DNA of 64,000 bases, taken from Lolium rigidum (lineage: Eukaryota; Streptophyta; Magnoliopsida; Poales; Poaceae). The translations under genes were made by a program, and so were the position numbers. Where the stretch lies: the NCBI RefSeq assembly GCF_022539505.1, contig NC_061510.1, positions 401,122,249 through 401,186,248 on the forward strand, written 5' to 3'. The notes beneath the pieces are model-generated. The model was not told where the DNA came from, searched no databases, and was given only the letters and a program-made list of their open reading frames with translations. Positions 33,874 through 45,689 of the stretch are shown one piece after another. Position 1 is the stretch's first letter. Each line of letters begins with the position of its first letter.

Positions 33874-35442
33874 TGATACGTCTCAAACGTATCTATAATT
33901 TTTTATGCTCCATGCTTGTTTTGTTACAATTCTTATATGTTTTATGTGCACTTTTCCACACTTTTTAGCATTTTCCAGGACTAACCTATTAACGCAGTGC
34001 CAGTTCCTGTATTCTGATGTTTTTATGTTTCAGAAAAGTTGTACATGAAAGTTTCTCGGAATTGGACGAAACAAAAGCCCAGAGTCTTATTTTTCCGGGA
34101 CGAAGATTGAGCCCGAAGGACACGCGTAGGAGAGCTACCACGTGGCAGTACATAGGGCAGGCGCGGCCCCACCCTTGGCCGCGCCTGGCTCATGTACTGG
34201 CGCCTCGTCGCCTCGTTTGCTCCACCCTTCCGCCTATTTATTTCTCGTATCCGGAAAACCCCAGGGACCAGAGCCTCCATCCACGAAAAGTTCCTACGCC
34301 GCCGTCAACCGAAACCCTAGTTCGGGAGGGTTCCGCAGTCCATCCCGGCACCCTGTCGGAGGGGGAAATCACCGCCGGAGGCCTCTACATCGCCATGTCT
34401 TCATCCGAGGTGATGCGTGAGTAGTCCTCCACGGGACCATGGGTCCATAGCATTAGCTAGATGGCTGTCCTCTCCTTGTTGTGCTTCATGTATAGATCTT
34501 GTGAGCTGCCTAACATGATCAAGATCATCTATTTGTAATTGCTACATGTTGGTTTGATGTGGATCCGATTTATAGAGAGATTGCTTTGGTTGAGATTATG
34601 TATTATGTTATTATGATCTTGCATGATCGCCGTTTCTAGTAGATGCTCTGGCGAAGTAGATGCTAGCGACTCCAAGAGGGAGTATTTATGCTCGATAGTG
34701 GGTTCATGCCTCTATTTAACCATGGGAAGTGACCTTGTTCTCTACGGTTGTAGATGTGATGTTGCTACTAGCTAGAAAACAGCGGTGTTCTATTCAAGGG
34801 TAGTTTCATCGTTTACTTTACACACATTGCTTAAAGCGATAGTCCGTTGCTTGCAACTTAATACTAGAGGGTGTCGCGGATGCAATCCTGAAGGTGGATT
34901 ATTAGTCATAGATGCAGTTGGATTACAGTCTATGTATATTGTTGTAATGCCCGCATACTTTCATAGCATGTATTCTGCACCAACCATTAGTGTAGAATCT
35001 CTGTTTGTCAATTGCCCATCTGTAATTTGTTTAGCCAGCATATTTATTTTATTGGGGAGGCGCCTCTAGTGAACTATGGACCCCGGTCCTTCTTCTTTTA
35101 ATTGCAATCTTCTACATCATTTTTTTTGTTATGTTCTCTGCAAACAATTCTTCTTCCACACGGTTCGTTTAATCCTTTGTTTTCAGCAAAACCAGTGAGC
35201 TTGACAACCTCGCTGAAAGTTGGGGACAAAGTACTCGGTTGTTTGTGTGCAGGTCTCCACGTTGTTGCTGACGCCGGCAGTGCGTCCTGCCACGAGTTGG
35301 TTCACAACACCTCGGGAGAGAACGCTTTTCTCCTACTGGTCGATAAACCTTGGTTTCTTACTAAGGGAAAACTTCCTGCTGTGCTCACCATACCTTCCTC
35401 TTGGGGTTCCACTCAACGTTGCGCATAAATTTTCCTTCATCA
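33874..35442 (+). repeat. 3' LTR of the truncated Athila-type element
   Basis: About 1570 bp. It starts TGATACGTCTC after the polypurine tract and shares blocks with the LTRs at 19-27 kb (for example GATCAAGATCATCTAT and GTGAACTATGGACCCC). The 3' border is approximate. Confidence 0.75.
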
Positions 35443-35457
35443 ACTCCGCGCTCAACA

Positions 35458-36265
35458 AATACCAGCATCTATAAGTTTGATTACCTCTTTTCTTACCACT
35501 TCCTTCATTTTTGGATGAAGACAGTGTTGATAATCAACAACGGGATTGGCATCTTCTTCCAAATTAACCTTATGCATGCATAGAGCTGACTTATACCTTT
35601 GAGATGATCAAGAGAATATCCAATGGTCGGCCTATGAGCACGCAATACCTCCAGTAATTTTGTTTCTTCTTCTCCTGAAAGACTAGCACTAATAATAACA
35701 TGATATATATTTTCTCATCAATGTATGCATATTTCATATCATGAGACAAAGGTTTTAATTCAAAACTAGGATATTCCTTGGGAGGTGGTAACACTCCAAG
35801 ATTATCGGGTGGAATATGCAATTGTAAATGTGGTGGTTGTTGAGATAAAATTTGTTCTAAAGCATATCTTTCTTCATTACTATATGGTTCCTCTTGATTA
35901 AGCACATATCTTTCCACCGTGTCCGATCAAGCAACTGCCACGGAAGCAAGAGTTTCCACAATATCTTTTTGAAACTTTTTTTTTTCTAAATGCTTATCAG
36001 TAAACTTGGAAAAATTAAATTCTAACCTTTCTCCAGCACATTTAATAAACACTCTCTCTTTTGGCAAATCAATTTTAGCACCAACAGTATGTAAGAAATG
36101 TCTACCAAATATAATAGGACAAAATGCATCTTGGGAGCAACCAAGCACAATGAAATCAGCGGGATAGTTAATCTTTCCAACTAATACTTCAACATCTCTT
36201 ACCATGCCTAGAGGACTAATAACTTCTTTATTAGCAAGTTGAATAGTTATACTTGTTTCCTCCAT
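35458..36265 (-). pseudogene. gypsy protease and N-terminal reverse transcriptase remnant
   Basis: 36265-35927 holds the C-terminal half of the aspartic protease (ADFIVLGCSQDAFCPIIFGR, where IILGRPFL is usual). 35917-35458 holds the linker to reverse transcriptase (SFELKPLSHDMKYAYIDE, then KLLEVLRAHRPTIGYSLD and MKEVVRKEVIKLIDAGI) in shifting frames, cut off before the catalytic region. Confidence 0.75.
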
Positions 36266-36750
36266 GTGTATGGGATCAATATGGGCTTGATTTCAAGATA
36301 TAGAGCATATGGTATCACACTTATATATACTTGCTCCAATATCACAAAGACCATAATTACATGAAGTTCCAATAACAAGATATAATAGGTTTACCGGTTC
36401 TAGTAGTCTTACCTTGAATTATCTTAGTGGAATCTTCACATAAATAGACATCACAAGGAGTATCTTCATTTAATTCCTTTATGGCCGAAATCTGAGGCTT
36501 CATAGATATTTGTTCATAAGGCTCATGACATCTTTTAGCACTCCTATTTGCAACAACCGTGAGTAAATTTTCTTTCACCCTGTTGGGATATGGAGGAGAT
36601 TCCACATATTCTTCTATAATAACCGATGAAGTATGCCGAACCAGTTTCTCAATTTTAGCAATATATGTTGAAATCTTAAGAGGTTCAATAAAGAACTTAA
36701 ATCCTTTTTAGGAACATTCAAATGGTTAGCAACAGATTTAGAAATTTCTA

Positions 36751-37422
36751 CTAAAATGTGAGGATCAAGACCAAACTATTCTTTAGTTCTTCAAACAATA
36801 TAGTAGTAGAGAAATTCTCTACACATGCATATTCAAAATCAAAACGAGGCTCATTACCTTTATCAAGATCCCATGCAGCTGAATTATTAGCAATAGTATC
36901 CAATACATTCATTGCTTCTTGTTGATTTGTATTATTAAAACTCCCTTCAAATGAATTATCTAGAAAATCCCTATGATGTTGGGGCAGCCTCACATAGAAG
37001 TTTATCAATATAATACTATCAGGAATACCATGATAATGATTCTTACGGATGAGTTCATTAAGCCTCCCCCAAGCTTGAGCAATACTTTCTCCAAGATAAG
37101 GAAAAACAATTATAAATATGACAACGATCATCATAAACTTCTTTAGGAGTATTAAACTTGGTGTAGAAAGCCTTCCTCAATAATTTCCAGTCAAGATGGC
37201 ATTTAATATCCAGAGATCTAAACCATATGCGAGCATTACCAGAAAGAGAGATATATATAATAACTTCCTCTTCACATGATCATGAGGAACATCATCCAAT
37301 GTGGATAAAGAGCGTAGATTTTTAATAGCATGTAAATCTCCCATAGCAGTTTTACTCTTATCACCTATGAAGGTTAGTTTCATAGCTTGTTTTGCAATAG
37401 CAACAGGAATTTGAAACGCCAC
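36751..37422 (-). pseudogene. gypsy gag remnant
   Basis: Open segments MGDLHAIKNLRSLSTLDD, then KRKLLYISL (a damaged KLLPFSL gag motif), and YLGESIAQAWGRLNELIRKN with LPQHHRDFLDNSFEGSF. These are gag motifs of Athila-type elements. Frames change between them, so no intact protein. Confidence 0.75.
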
Positions 37423-38840
37423 CTTAAGCTCAGGTGGTTTTTATTCATTTTCTTTCAGAGATTGAACATAAGAATAACCGTATAAAATCAAACCAATCTC
37501 TTCACGGCTAGACAAACCCATGATGAGACAAATAGCAAATAATAAAAACAGTAAAATCTTCCTTACCATTCACTTACCAATAGCGCTACGCTCCCCGGCA
37601 ACGATGCCGGAAAAGTGTCTTGATGGCTTCCAAGTGCAGGAGATCAATTGTAGTACTTTTCAATAAGAAAGTTTGTCGAACCCACTAGGAGTTGAAGGTA
37701 TTGGTTAGAAGAATCGACAAGAAAGCGGTAACAATAAAGTAGCAGTTTTGGTGTTTTTGTGTGTATAGTTTGTAATAAAAATAAAGTGCAGAAAGTAAAT
37801 AGAAAATAAGTAAAAGCTCTCGATGAGTGAAAATCCCAATCCTCTATGCATCAAGAGGACAAGCTCAAGTGTGTGTGCTTATATGAGACTAAATTTCTCG
37901 AGGGCGGCATGGATTCACTAGCTTCTGAGTTCTAAACAATGCATACAATATTTTGTCAAGCTTTATTAAATTAGGGGCAGTGCCTTAATTAGGTGCAACC
38001 ATAAATATGAGAAAATGCACCCCTTATGATGGGTCCTAGAGCCATTTTCATGAGCGAGTATAGGAATAATTAAAACATAAATGTCCCATCATATCTATAA
38101 GATCTGGGTCCCCGACATAAACTCCTCTAATGCAACCCATAGTGTTGAAACACGATTTCTGTCATTTTGACCCTATGAGCCCATATAGGTGAAGTAACAT
38201 GTAGTCGAAGTTCGCATAAAACCATCATAGAACAACATAAAAGATAGAAACTTGATCAAATACTCATTGCACATCATACATAATCATAACTAGATCATCC
38301 TATGCCCTCAGGAAAGCGGGGAACTACTCACAAATGTCAAACATGATATGGACCAGAGGCATAATGATTCCAACACAATCTGAATATATAATCTTCCCAC
38401 CAAATAATGACAAAGTACCAACCACGAACATGAAATAGCACTAAATACAATATCCGGGGTTCAATTCAACACAAACTATGAGGGGGATGACATCGGTCTT
38501 GTAGATGGAGATGGTGGTGATGATGGTGTTGATGGAGATGTTGATGGTGGAGATTCCTCCTCCCAAGCCAAGGAGGAGTGGGGATGTCGATGGCGTCGAT
38601 TTCCCCTTCACCGGAGGCAGCGGTGCAATAGGATCTGCGGTCTCCCAGAGTAGAAGAGGACTTTCGCCTCCGCTGTCGCCTCAATAGATCTCGGAAAAAA
38701 TATGGCTTAGGTTTTTAGGCGAAACGGAGATTCTGGTATAAAGTGGGGACCGAGGCGACGCTCGAGGGGCGAACGAGCCTGGGTGGCGCGCCCTAGTTGT
38801 TTGGGCGCGCCACCTGGTGCCGTTCGCAGCTACTCGCATG

Positions 38841-39590
38841 CTTTTGTACGAAATGTTAGGTGATATCTTCCAAGAGTACTGCGGATGAGTGAGACCACCT
38901 GCCTTGATTCTAAGTACCAGTTTTGCCGAGCCGTGAATGCGATGTTTAGCGAACTGTAATTGAGAGCCCCAAGTTTTGGGGACACTAGACGACTGTTGTC
39001 GATCAATGAGGCTAGAGGATTCCCAGGCATGATTGATAGCATCGATTGCATGCATTGGCAATGGAAGAATTGTCCATTTAGATGGCAGTGTCAGTACAAC
39101 GGCCGTACCGAGGGATGCACTATTACTCTTGAGGTAGTGGCATCACATGATTTGTGTATTTGGCACTCTTTTTTTTGGCATGACCGGTTCCCACAATGAC
39201 ATCAATGTGCTCAACCGCTATCTGGTGTTCAACTGGCTCATGGAAGGCACTGCTCCTATGGTGAGCTATGAGATCAATGCTAATGGATACCACAAGCCAT
39301 ATTATATTGTTGATGAAATTTATTCTCACTAGACCACACTGGTGAAGACAATCCTTAATCCTCAACCAGAGAAAGAAAAGAGGTTTGGCAAGATGCAAGA
39401 GGCTGTCAGGAAAGATGTGGATCGGACATTTCGTGTGCTCCGAGCTCGGTAGGCTATTGTTCGTGACCTAGCTAGAACACGGTCTCTTCGAACCATGCAT
39501 GACTTGATATCTTATTGTGTGACTCATGCACAACATGATCGTCGAGACGGAGCGTCCTGATGGTCGCAATGAATATGGATGAGACTTTCA
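38841..39590 (+). pseudogene. PIF/Harbinger transposase fragment
   Basis: Shifting frames encode a plant Harbinger (ALP1-like) transposase. Recognisable parts: ARGFPGMIDSIDCMHWQW with the first catalytic Asp, GCTITLEVVASHDLCIWHSF, then after a one-base shift GSHNDINVLNRY with the second Asp, a stop at YSH, KTILNPQPEKEKRFGKMQEA, and KDVDRTFRVLRAR. Expected length is about 400 residues; N-terminal and far C-terminal parts are missing or unreadable. It abuts the truncated gypsy LTR. Confidence 0.8.
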
Positions 39591-40140
39591 AGGTAAGTTG
39601 GTTGAGCCAAACCCTGGGCAGGAACATGGGAGGAGTTTCTAAATGTGAATGTTAAAGTTTCTGACAGTCAGATTTTTCAAACTTCTCTAAAAAGATTTGA
39701 TTAATTATTAGTGGGCATTGATTGGCCATGAAAAGATTGATGAGTAGTCAATCTCATCTCATTTATTTGTTAATTATATCTATTTTCATGGATGGCAGTG
39801 CATCTAGACTTTGGTATCTATTTGGATGTAATAATAAAGTATTTTGAACCTCTAATTTCGATGTTTGTATTGTATATATTGCACTATTTTGGAGGAAAAA
39901 GTCCAACCCAGCCCCGACGTACAAAATGCGTCGGGCCGCTAGGGCACCCTAGACACAAACTATCATTCATGGTTTGAAGATCAATTCGCGCCCAGCCCGA
40001 TGAAAATGGACGTGCACAGTTACTTTTGGTGACTGCAATGCGTCCTTGATGCCCTAATATGCTCTGATGCAACGAAATGGATGTGTATTCGGGCAAATGT
40101 TTTCCATGTCCATGGAGACCATCACAATTCAAAAATTAAT
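39591..40140. other. Non-coding flank of the Harbinger fragment
   Basis: AT-rich to 39890, then a patch (39902-39950) with GACGCATTTTG-type sequence in inverted form that may be transposon end sequence. No gene. Confidence 0.3.
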
Positions 40141-40144
40141 TTAC

Positions 40145-40300
40145 GAGAACAGAGCGTCGCTCTGCTGTTTAGGCGTGCGGAAGCGTAAGCCAGCCGGCCG
40201 AGTTCGAGTCTTGAGGATAACTTGGACTCAGGGAGTTTTCTTCTATAAAAAAATACCAATCGGTTGTTAGTGCTCGGATTGGTCTGGTTTTTTTCTAAAT
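40145..40300 (+). mobile_element. Possible tRNA-derived SINE
   Basis: A stretch with a B-box-like GAGTTCGAGTCTTG at about 40198-40211 and weak A-box-like sequence about 40 bp upstream, followed by AT-rich 3' sequence. No target duplication was confirmed; this could also be chance. Confidence 0.3.
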
Positions 40301-40394
40301 AAATTAATTTACCTGCGTCTCCAAGAAAAAGAAAAAAAAAACCCCAAAAAACCCATCCCGTCCTCCGGTCCTGCTGCTCATCGCCTGTTGGCCG

Positions 40395-40994
40395 GTTTCG
40401 CGGCCGCGGCCGCGGCCGCGGCCGTGTCGAGCCCTCCTCGGCGGCCGCACGTATCATAGCTCTGTCTTCTTCGAGTAGCCAATTCATCAATCCCCGCTCT
40501 TCTCGCGGCATGTCCATCAAGTAATCAATCCCCACTGCAAGTCTTCGCTCGTCTCGCCGGCGAGGCTGCGCCGAGCCCCCCCTCCTCTCTGTAGCAAGGC
40601 TCCGCTCGTCTCGCGCCGTGCCCTTCTCCAAACTGCGGCGAGGCCGTACCGAGCCCTCCTCTCCGTTATAAGGCTTCGCTCCTTCTCGCGGCGCACCGTG
40701 CCGAGCCCTTGTACCAACTGCAAGGTTTCGCTCGTCTCGCCGACCTCCTCCTCGTCACGCCGGCGAGGCCGCCGCCGCACCGAGCCCTCGCCCTCCTCTC
40801 CGCTGCAAGGATTGGCTCGTCTCGCGGCGTGCCCCTCCTCCTCGTCTCGCGCGGCCGTACCCAGCGCCCTCCTTCCCGCTTCGAGGCTTGGCTCGACCAC
40901 GGCCTCTGCCGCCGCGCGCAGCGACGCTAAGAGCCGGGTGGCGACTAACGAGGATAATCATCCATCCCATCCTAGCAACCACCACTGCCTTCAG
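40395..40994 (+). repeat. GC-rich degenerate tandem repeats, presumed 5' leader
   Basis: A (GGCCGC)n run at 40400-40424 is followed by imperfect repeats of about 80-90 bp containing CGAGCCCTCCTCTCC, TGCAAGG and GCTCGTCTCGCGGCG. CpG-rich, no frame I trust. A donor CAG/GTACAG at 40994-40995 pairs with TAATAG just before the ATG at 42274, so this block may be the non-coding first exon of the next gene (inference). Confidence 0.5.
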
Positions 40995-42273
40995 GTACAG
41001 CCGCACTGCCCGCACACTATGCATTCGACTTAATGTTGCCCCTGCTAGCTGCGGACGACCTGCTCGATGAATTGTTGCCACCCATAGCTACGCGCTGGGC
41101 TTTCAAGGGGATGCCCTACCTGCTGTGCACAACGTGCTCGCTGTAATGCCCAACTCACTGCACGCTTGAAATACCAGTCACGTTTTACCATAATGCACAC
41201 AATAGCAGGTTTGATTGCTCGGTGAATATACACTGCCCAGTGCACACCTCCGTTGGGCTTTTTTACGTTGTTGCTCAATTTCCACCAGCCACTTCTATGT
41301 TATGGAAGTAACTTTCCTAGTTGCTGCACCCTCTTACTAACTACAAAATCACAACAGGATTCTCCTTCTTATTTATGTGATGAGCCGCAGCAAGGGTTCA
41401 AACCAATCTCAGTCATAGGTGCACCAGACCACCAATCAGCCTAGGTCTTTGCTGCATGCATCCAAGAGAAACAATATTTGTTCCATTTGAGATCATTTCC
41501 TGCCAGCCTAGCATCTTAGTGTAGCCTCATCTAATACATTCTTCTCTCCATTGCTGTATGTTTAATCATACTACAAACCCGAGGTTTTCAGTACCATGAA
41601 GAATAATTTCATGAATGGTGATTTAATAAAATAATAAACGGCATTGTTTTCTTGGCTACCAGCCACTTCTATGTTATGGAAGTAACTTTCCTAGTATCTG
41701 GGACCTTAAGGCTTGCATTTTCTCGAAAACTTGTGTTTATTATTCAGTGTGCAAAATTTAGATCTCACCTTTCATCATCATTTCCTTGTCGGGTCAGTTT
41801 GGTGTGCATTGTTCGGTCTCGTATATGTGTATATGCAATGCATTGATGATTTTTAATCGTTTGGTGAGATCTATACTTTCAGCAAAATGTTAACACACAT
41901 CAGATACTTGCATAATGAGTGATATAATTACTCACTACCGTTGCTTTATTTCTTTGGTTTGAATGTTTGGTCATAAGAAAAGGAAACTAAAAGTCGCAGT
42001 TTTCTTCCAGAAATTACATGGGGTTTCTAATTTGGAGCAAGTGACTTTGACAGTTGAGACTCAACTTATCAGTTAGAGATAAAACTGCGTGTCTGTGTGT
42101 GCGTGTGCATCGTTACATACTCCTATTTTGGATAGGAGAATTGAGAGCTGATGTGTTGGATATGAGTATTGTTCAATGTATTCCGTTGTATTTAACACTA
42201 TATTGACCCTATGCTTTATACCATGAACTTTATCAAACACTAGCGTATGTTTATCCTTTTTATTGTATAATAG
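40995..42273 (+). other. Presumed 5'UTR intron
   Basis: GT at 40995 and AG at 42272-42273, 1279 bp, T-rich with no sustained frame. It contains an exact 38-bp direct repeat at 41284-41321 and 41658-41695. The start codon follows the acceptor directly. Confidence 0.45.
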
Positions 42274-44689
42274 ATGGAGGACATACGTGATATGGAGCTG
42301 CTGTTAAGGAGAGCGACTCTGTTCGCTGGGGGCACTGCCTCGCTGGCCATCGATGTCGCCAAGGCAGCCCTCCCAGTGAGCGCCGCTCAGATGGCGCACA
42401 TGGCCTACGAGCTAGGGAGTGCTGCGGACAATAATGGCGTCAATAACGTGGAATTGCTCAAGGCTGCGGACGAGGTGAGAAGGGCAGATGACAAAACAAG
42501 ATGTGAGGCTGTCTCTGGTTTGATCCACGCGTGTGTCGAGCTTGCACGTGATGCAGTTCACGCTGGACATGATGGTATCATGCACAATGCGATTGACTTG
42601 GCACTTGCTGGACGCTGCTTCTTGCGAGTTGCAGCATTGGGCAGTACAGAGGGGCCAGCCACCAGTCAGCCCGAACACCGGCTAATGGAGCAGCCAGCCA
42701 CCGGCCAGCCCATGCAGAAGCCCCAGGAGCAGCCAGCGACCGGCCAGCCCATGCAGAAGCCCCAGGAGCAGCCAGCCACCGGCCAGCCCATGCAGAAGCC
42801 CCAGGAGCAGCCAGCAGGCGCTGGACATGCAGCCTGGTGGTCCAAATGGAAGAGAAAGACGGAAGTAAGTGATTTGGAGAAACATCTTCTGCAGAAATCT
42901 CCCCCACCCAGTGGCAATGTAGCTGTCGCTTCTTCTTCAAGCCTAGATAAGGTATGGAAAAAAAAAAGTGTTGACTGAATGTATCTAGTCTTATTTTTCT
43001 CGAGTTGGATGTATGCTCGATGGAGATCCATATGATAGGTGCCTCGATTTGATGATAGCAAATAGATCTTAATTGGTTGCATTGGCTGACACTAGTTCAC
43101 TTACATGAAGTAGAATATTGGGTGTAGCTAGAAAATTACAAGAGTTAATTCATTCTCCAAGTGCGCATGTTATCTGTCATGAATAAGTTTACTCCCTCCA
43201 TCTAGATACAGTGGTATCTAGATAAAGTTGAGACACCTATTTTTAGACGGAGGAGTATTTCATTTAACATTTGAATCTGATGTTGACATATAAATGCATT
43301 TGCGTGCATTAAGGTATCATTAAGTGTTTTGCCGCTCCAGATGTTGATTCCCGTTTGTATTCTGTAGCTTTATTAGTAAATACTATGATCTCAAAGAGCT
43401 AGCATTCTTTCAGAAAACATTATTCATCATTTATAGGTCAAATTATGAAGTGTCTATGCATGAAACCGCACAAGCAAAATTTTGTATGTTCTTTTGGGTG
43501 GAGCTACAGCGGGCCTTAGACCAGCCTATGTGCTAAGTTGAAGAATTATTAACTGTATGAAGTTGCAAGAACCTAGTGCTGCTTAGTTGGCTAGAATCCT
43601 GTGTGCTCTCTCAGATTTAGGTTGTTTCTTCCAAATAAAAATGCCACAGTTGTTATTCCCTCGAAGTTGAGTTTTTTTTAACTCTATGAAGTTGTAGCGC
43701 TGATACTTGCGATTCCTATTAGCAATTATTTTCCCTGGTTTTTTATAGGTGCAGGGGAAGCTATGTGACAAGTGGCTAGGTATGCAAGTGTCAGCTCTTT
43801 CCATGTCCCTCTGTTTGCTCCCCTACATGGGGCGAGATGGACTTCTGAAAGAGGGTACATTCTCTGCTCGTTATCTGTGGTGGGTGGACGTGCTGTTCAA
43901 GCTGTGGTGGGGTGTAGTTGCTCTTGGTGTTCCATGCAGCTTGTACGGTAGCTGGTGGATTGAGCTGCAGTATGCTCGCCTTTCCGGCCACTTAGGGATA
44001 CTCGGTACGTCATCTTGCCCTGTTGCATATCTTGTGGTACTAGAAAATAATTGCACTCCCTTGAAAATGTAAGGTCTGTCAAACTTCCCATAGTTTCCAA
44101 TGCATGATGTTGACTAGAATTCATATTTGTGATATGCCAACAACAACAACCCAAGTTCTGATATGGTGCTTGCCAAGAGGGAGTCGCTAAGGCAGTTATG
44201 CCCTGGCAAGTTTCGATTGTGTTTCATATCCATAGGAATGCCTAGTTTTTATGTTGGTTTGCCAAGCCTATCACAATTTCACAGGCCTCCTCCTTTACTG
44301 GGCTTGGTACCATTTTATGCCTAAAAAACATAGGGAGAGTTAATTGTGATATGCCTAGAATAGTAAAAAAAAATATATACCATGAAAGAAGTTTGCAAAA
44401 CAACCACTATTGCATTACTCATACATGCTCAGTCTATGTACTTAAATACGTGACAGTGGTCAAAGTTATAAAGCGTTGATTGGATGAATAATTATGCATC
44501 TTATCTTTCTGACAGAGAAAGTATTATTGGATGCTGGATAATAATTGTCAATTGTGCTTGTATGTAGGTCTGACAGTCCTTGTTGGTATGTTTTCTCACT
44601 GGATATTAGCAACTGAGGTCACAGCAGTGTTGATAATATTTCTGGTTTTTACAACTGGGTTTTTTATCGGTTTCTTTATCAGGGTATGA
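42274..44689 (+). CDS. Unknown membrane protein with coding minisatellite
   Basis: Family not recognised. Three exons, 42274-42951, 43749-44004 and 44568-44689, GT-AG and in phase, give 351 residues. The N-terminal 125 residues are alanine-rich and look helical (MEDIRDMELLLRRATLFAGG). Residues about 126-180 are a proline/glutamine-rich repeat. A short basic, serine-rich linker follows. The C-terminal third is hydrophobic with probably three to four membrane segments (YLWWVDVLFKLWWGVVALG, GLTVLVGMFSHWILATE, VLIIFLVFTTGFFIGFFI). The last exon could instead splice at the GTATGA that overlaps the stop, giving another C-terminus. Only transcript data can settle this. It may act in an internal membrane; nothing more can be said. 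Confidence 0.65.
42649..42816 (+). repeat. 39-bp minisatellite in coding exon
   Basis: One degenerate unit (42649-42687), three nearly identical units starting at 42688, 42727 and 42766, then a partial unit from 42805. Each unit encodes EQPATGQPMQKPQ. The 39-bp length keeps the frame, so copy number can vary without breaking the protein. Confidence 0.95.
43192..43255. mobile_element. Short Stowaway MITE, 64 bp, in intron
   Basis: Inverted ends CTCCCTCCATCTA and CTCCTCCGTCTA read inward, TA duplications at 43190-43191 and 43256-43257. It lies in the intron between exons 1 and 2 of the membrane protein gene. Confidence 0.8.
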
Positions 44690-45559
44690 TCCTAGTCCTC
44701 TTCCCTATCTGTTTTCCACATATTGTCAATTCGGATGCTGTAAGAGATCTTAACAATGGACTTTCTGACAGTGCTGTGCCACGGGAGCACTGTGATGCTT
44801 CTGCAGTAAAGGTCAGCAACACAATTTTGGGATGACATTTGTAGCGGCCGTGTTATCTGGGATACTTGCAGTGAATGTGTAGGTACTTGCAGTGAATGTG
44901 TAGATACTTGAATGTGTTGCGTGTGTGGGCCGTTTAAAGTGAGTTGTGACACATGCGGCCATCAAATGGCCTTCAGTCCTCAAGCTGGATTCCTAAATAG
45001 CAGTATGGATTTGGTACATGTCGCCATGGAAGGTTGTGCGATGTGCAAGTGTGCCGTTTTTGTTCTACTTCAGCTGACTAGTCTAACTAGGATGGTCAAT
45101 ACCAAGTGATTTGGTGCTCCGCGGTGCTAATAAAGCACTAACTACCATCTGTAAATTCATATTCATACCTCAGTTGTTAAGCGTGTACAGTTTAACTGCG
45201 CGGATATGCCATTCAGATCTTATTTGCTGGATGATTTTTTTTTTTTTTGAGAAAAAGGTAAAGGCCTGCTTTTTTTATAGAAGCATAAGGTTTGACTGGG
45301 GTGTGGAACCCAGTAGTAGCGTTTATTACAAATTTTTGGAGACGAGAAAAATATCCATCTAGTGCACAAACCAACCCACCAGGGGCACTCGCAGGTGCGA
45401 ATTTTTACAGCTACTGGTGTGCAAAGACAGATGCCAAAACAGCTAAGCAGCACTCCTAGGTGTGTAATATCTCCTGGCTAGGTATGACTGCCAAGCGTGA
45501 GATCCAGATCAGTTTGATGTCCTGGGAATTGGGAGGACTTGGGAAAGAAGAAAAGCACG
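44690..45559. other. 3' flank of the membrane protein gene, no further gene seen
   Basis: Contains a three-fold ACTTGCAGTGAATGTGTAG-type repeat at about 44866-44920 and a T-run at 45235-45248 followed by GAGAAAAAGGTAAAGGCCTG. The latter resembles the reversed 3' end of a LINE, but no LINE coding sequence is attached. Confidence 0.35.
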
Positions 45560-45689
45560 GGGAAGAAGGAGAGAGCTAAACGTTTTGTTCATTCATAACC
45601 CATCTGTTCAGTTACAGCTGATTATACAAGCGACACACACGCGCTGTCCTCTGCACGACTGCACCCCACACTCACGCTGCCAAAGCTTA

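Larger units (their letters stand above)
30272..35442 (+). mobile_element. 5'-truncated Athila-type element with 3' LTR
   Basis: Lacks the 5' LTR, primer site and N-terminal gag. What remains has the same layout as the nested element at 19-27 kb: gag C-terminus plus protease, about 2.65 kb of non-coding DNA with hairpin and polypurine-like repeats, a polypurine tract (33859-33873) and one LTR starting at 33874. The LTR is clearly diverged from the other copies (TCTCAAACGT against TCTCCGACGT), so this is another subfamily. The right end is uncertain: the last CA that fits is near 35442. Confidence 0.85.
35458..38840 (-). mobile_element. Decayed Ty3/gypsy (Athila-like) element, truncated both ends
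   Basis: Read on the minus strand: LTR fragment 37621-38840 (ending CCATCA), a damaged tRNA-Asp-type primer site (37598-37616), gag, protease and the first part of reverse transcriptase. It stops at about 35458, next to the LTR of the neighbouring element, so the rest of pol and the 3' LTR are lost. The LTR start is also missing; a Harbinger fragment begins there. Many frameshifts. Confidence 0.75.

Noticed and set aside
40122..41081. Arg/Glu-rich ORFs on the minus strand
   Set aside because: Products of GC-rich tandem repeats with repetitive composition; no splice or family support.
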